Shown piece after piece: positions 6,151 through 6,378 of a stretch of DNA of 6,378 bases. Below the pieces are notes generated by a model. That model had not been told where the DNA came from. It saw only the letters and a program-made list of their open reading frames with translations, and made no database searches. The position numbers were made by a program, and so were the translations under genes. The first letter of the stretch is position 1; every line of letters starts with the position of its first letter. Source of the DNA: Candidatus Scatomorpha stercorigallinarum (GTDB lineage: Bacteria > Bacillota_A > Clostridia > Oscillospirales > Oscillospiraceae); the NCBI GenBank assembly GCA_018713375.1, contig DVOV01000067.1, positions 1 to 6,378 on the forward strand, in the 5' to 3' direction.

Positions 6151-6378
6151 ACGCCGCGCGCCGGCGCATATCGCCGCTTTCCTGCTGCCCGCCGCGCTGC
6201 TGCTGGCGGTGTACGCCGCCATGGGCATGTGGCCCTTCGGGGACAAGACCATACTCGCCTCGGACATGGCCGATCAGTACGTGGAGTTTTTCTGCGCGCT
6301 GAAAAACGGCGATGTCTATTTTTCGTGGTCAAAGGCCCTCGGCAGCTCCTATATCGGCGTGTTCAGCTACTATGTCTC
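6140..6378 (+). CDS. YfhO-family membrane protein (N-terminal fragment, cut by window edge)
   Basis: Only the first 79 codons are present; members are usually large polytopic proteins of more than 800 residues. A short basic N terminus (MRAERR) is followed by one membrane helix at about 10-29. Then come MWPFGDKTILASDMADQYVE (30-49) and YFSWSKALGSSYIGVFSYY (60-78). These closely resemble the first extracytoplasmic loop of YfhO proteins, with the conserved D-M-x-x-Q-Y and F-S-x-S-x-x-L-G patterns. The family has a GT-C-like fold and is thought to move sugars from lipid carriers onto extracytoplasmic acceptors such as teichoic acids. The start overlaps the preceding glycosyltransferase by 11 nt (ATG at 6140, upstream stop ending at 6150). 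No Shine-Dalgarno is visible, so translational coupling is likely. The family call rests on a short fragment. Confidence 0.8.
   Translation, partial: MRAERRAPAHIAAFLLPAALLLAVYAAMGMWPFGDKTILASDMADQYVEFFCALKNGDVYFSWSKALGSSYIGVFSYYV

Noticed and set aside
4399..6267. 622-codon open frame on the minus strand opposite dapB and the glycosyltransferase
   Set aside because: Same reason: it is antisense to conserved genes, with no motif, ribosome site or promoter.

Overview
The window is GC-rich (above 60% by eye) and carries genes typical of Bacillota (Firmicutes): a SpoIID/LytB-family cell-wall protein, a DAP/lysine gene cluster asd-dapA-dapB, and a CsbB-like glycosyltransferase paired with a YfhO-family membrane protein. 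The high GC and the layout of the SpoIID-like protein (a long N-terminal extension with a SPOR-like segment) fit a high-GC clostridial lineage such as Oscillospirales. That placement is an inference from gene content, not a measured phylogeny. No mobile element, CRISPR array, rRNA or tRNA gene was recognised.

Left arm, minus strand (1-2187): a SpoIID/LytB-domain secreted protein (2187-484) is followed after 3 nt by the start of queA (480 to the window edge, first 160 codons). The two probably form one transcription unit. queA makes the epoxyqueuosine modification of tRNA. The SpoIID-like protein is predicted to act outside the membrane on peptidoglycan.

Middle (2188-2384): a 197-bp divergent intergenic region. 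It holds a strong-looking plus-strand promoter (TTGACT, 17 nt, extended TAAAAT) and a plausible minus-strand promoter (TTGCAT, 17 nt, TATAAT). They face each other, so the two predicted RNAs overlap by about 34 nt at their 5' ends. A 46-bp imperfect inverted repeat covers the minus-strand -10 box. No known riboswitch or T-box consensus was recognised.

Right arm, plus strand (2385-6378): asd, dapA and dapB encode aspartate-semialdehyde dehydrogenase, dihydrodipicolinate synthase and dihydrodipicolinate reductase. These are three consecutive steps from aspartyl phosphate towards meso-diaminopimelate and lysine. After an 18-nt gap comes a membrane-anchored family 2 glycosyltransferase, and its last 11 nt overlap the start of a YfhO-like polytopic membrane protein cut by the window end. 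The tight spacing (48, 10, 18 and -11 nt) and the absence of a convincing terminator suggest one operon. It would link synthesis of a peptidoglycan precursor to glycosylation of an envelope polymer.

Most of this is ordinary core metabolism. The parts worth a second look are the divergent control region, the linkage of DAP genes to the GT2/YfhO pair, and the architecture of the SpoIID-like protein. No clearly new system is visible.
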